A DNA stretch of 64,000 nt from Pseudoalteromonas sp. MEBiC 03607. Its GTDB lineage: Bacteria; Pseudomonadota; Gammaproteobacteria; Enterobacterales; Alteromonadaceae. The position numbers and the translations under genes were made by a program. Under the pieces are notes generated by a model. That model was not told the DNA's origin and searched no databases. It saw nothing but the letters and a program-made list of their open reading frames with translations. The number at the start of each line of letters is the position of its first letter. Positions within the stretch are counted from its first letter, which is position 1. The stretch spans positions 3,045,501 to 3,109,500 of the forward strand of contig NZ_SRRY01000001.1 in the NCBI RefSeq assembly GCF_004792295.1. The letters run 5' to 3'. Shown here in pieces: positions 63,696-64,000 of the stretch.

Positions 63696-64000
63696 TTAAA
63701 TGAGTGTGCTAAGCCACCAAATTAACAGTACTAACACAGAAATAGCGACTAAGGCTTTGGTTTTGTGCTTTTGAATAATTCGCTCAGCCTGATTACCCGC
63801 GTAATAAACAACTGCAGCAAGGGCAAAGTAACGGATTGAGCGCGCAATGACCGTAGCCAGTAAAAAGAGAAAAATTGAATACTTAGTTGCACCCGCGGCA
63901 AGCATGGCAATTTGAAATGGAATGGGCACTATACCGAGCGTCAATACAAACCAAAAGCCTTGTGCTTGCATTTTTTGTTTAACTTGCTCGAATTGCTCAG
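63696..64000 (-). CDS. YqaA-like VTT/SNARE-associated membrane protein, partial
   Basis: The last 101 residues of a membrane protein; the frame remains open to the window edge. It has the VTT-family pattern VLTLGIVPIPFQIAMLAAGATKYSIFLFLLATVIARSIRYFALA, then a final helix (ALVAISVLVLLIWWLSTLI). YqaA is the best match among DedA/VTT-like proteins. The N-terminal part lies outside. Lipid transport is suggested for the superfamily, but not shown for YqaA. Confidence 0.82.
   Translation of the reverse strand, partial: EQFEQVKQKMQAQGFWFVLTLGIVPIPFQIAMLAAGATKYSIFLFLLATVIARSIRYFALAAVVYYAGNQAERIIQKHKTKALVAISVLVLLIWWLSTLI

Overview
The window looks like chromosomal DNA of a marine gammaproteobacterium of the Alteromonadales, most likely Pseudoalteromonas or a close relative. 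This is an inference from several TonB-dependent receptors, secreted or lipoprotein peptidases, a beta-propeller phytase, a DUF2986 protein and moderate, even base composition. No rRNA, tRNA, CRISPR array or prophage was seen. About 56 protein genes are supported, including two too short for ordinary ORF calling: a DUF2256 gene overlapping a photolyase, and a DUF2986 gene.

Layout. 1-9.3 kb: end of an M23 peptidase overlapping a bactofilin gene, a Bcr/CflA efflux pump, a secreted subtilase, LysE plus methylglyoxal synthase, a YegD-type Hsp70, a periplasmic ATP-dependent ligase and a HAD phosphatase. 9.3-15.7 kb: a TonB receptor with a long, apparently structured leader, then two MscS channels flanking an HdeD-like protein. 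15.7-31.5 kb: lipoprotein Dcp peptidase, amidohydrolase, DMT exporter, glycerophosphodiesterase, dienelactone hydrolase, a LysR/DJ-1 divergent pair with a clear operator-like palindrome, rhomboid, EEP phosphatase, YghU, MFS, S9 peptidase and azoreductase. 31.5-41 kb: an EF-hand pair, a divergent photolyase with DUF2256, OsmC, a beta-barrel protein, M20 dipeptidase, a mosaic of palindromic repeats, and an OprC/NosA-like copper receptor beside a universal stress protein.

41-44.6 kb: an MFS exporter and an Xre/membrane-protein pair are convergent. Between them lie two 7-bp tandem arrays that are near reverse complements, split by one intact IS3-family element with a 3-bp target duplication and a programmed frameshift site. 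44.7-53.8 kb: a 1084-residue protein joining a winged helix, a STAND-type NTPase, one membrane helix and a TPR-like region. It is followed by a small acidic beta-rich protein, a PAS-GGDEF cyclase, a TonB receptor and two secreted proteins. 54-64 kb: MgtE, then an AraC plus degenerate-GGDEF operon divergent from a TonB receptor/phytase operon. That operon carries a good match to a Pho box exactly 10 bp from a -10 element. A lactate permease and a truncated YqaA-like gene end the window.

The best leads are the winged-helix/STAND/TPR protein with its small partner, the Pho-box phytase locus, the photolyase lineage lacking several canonical active-site residues, the copper-site motifs in the second receptor, and the repeat structures at convergent gene junctions.
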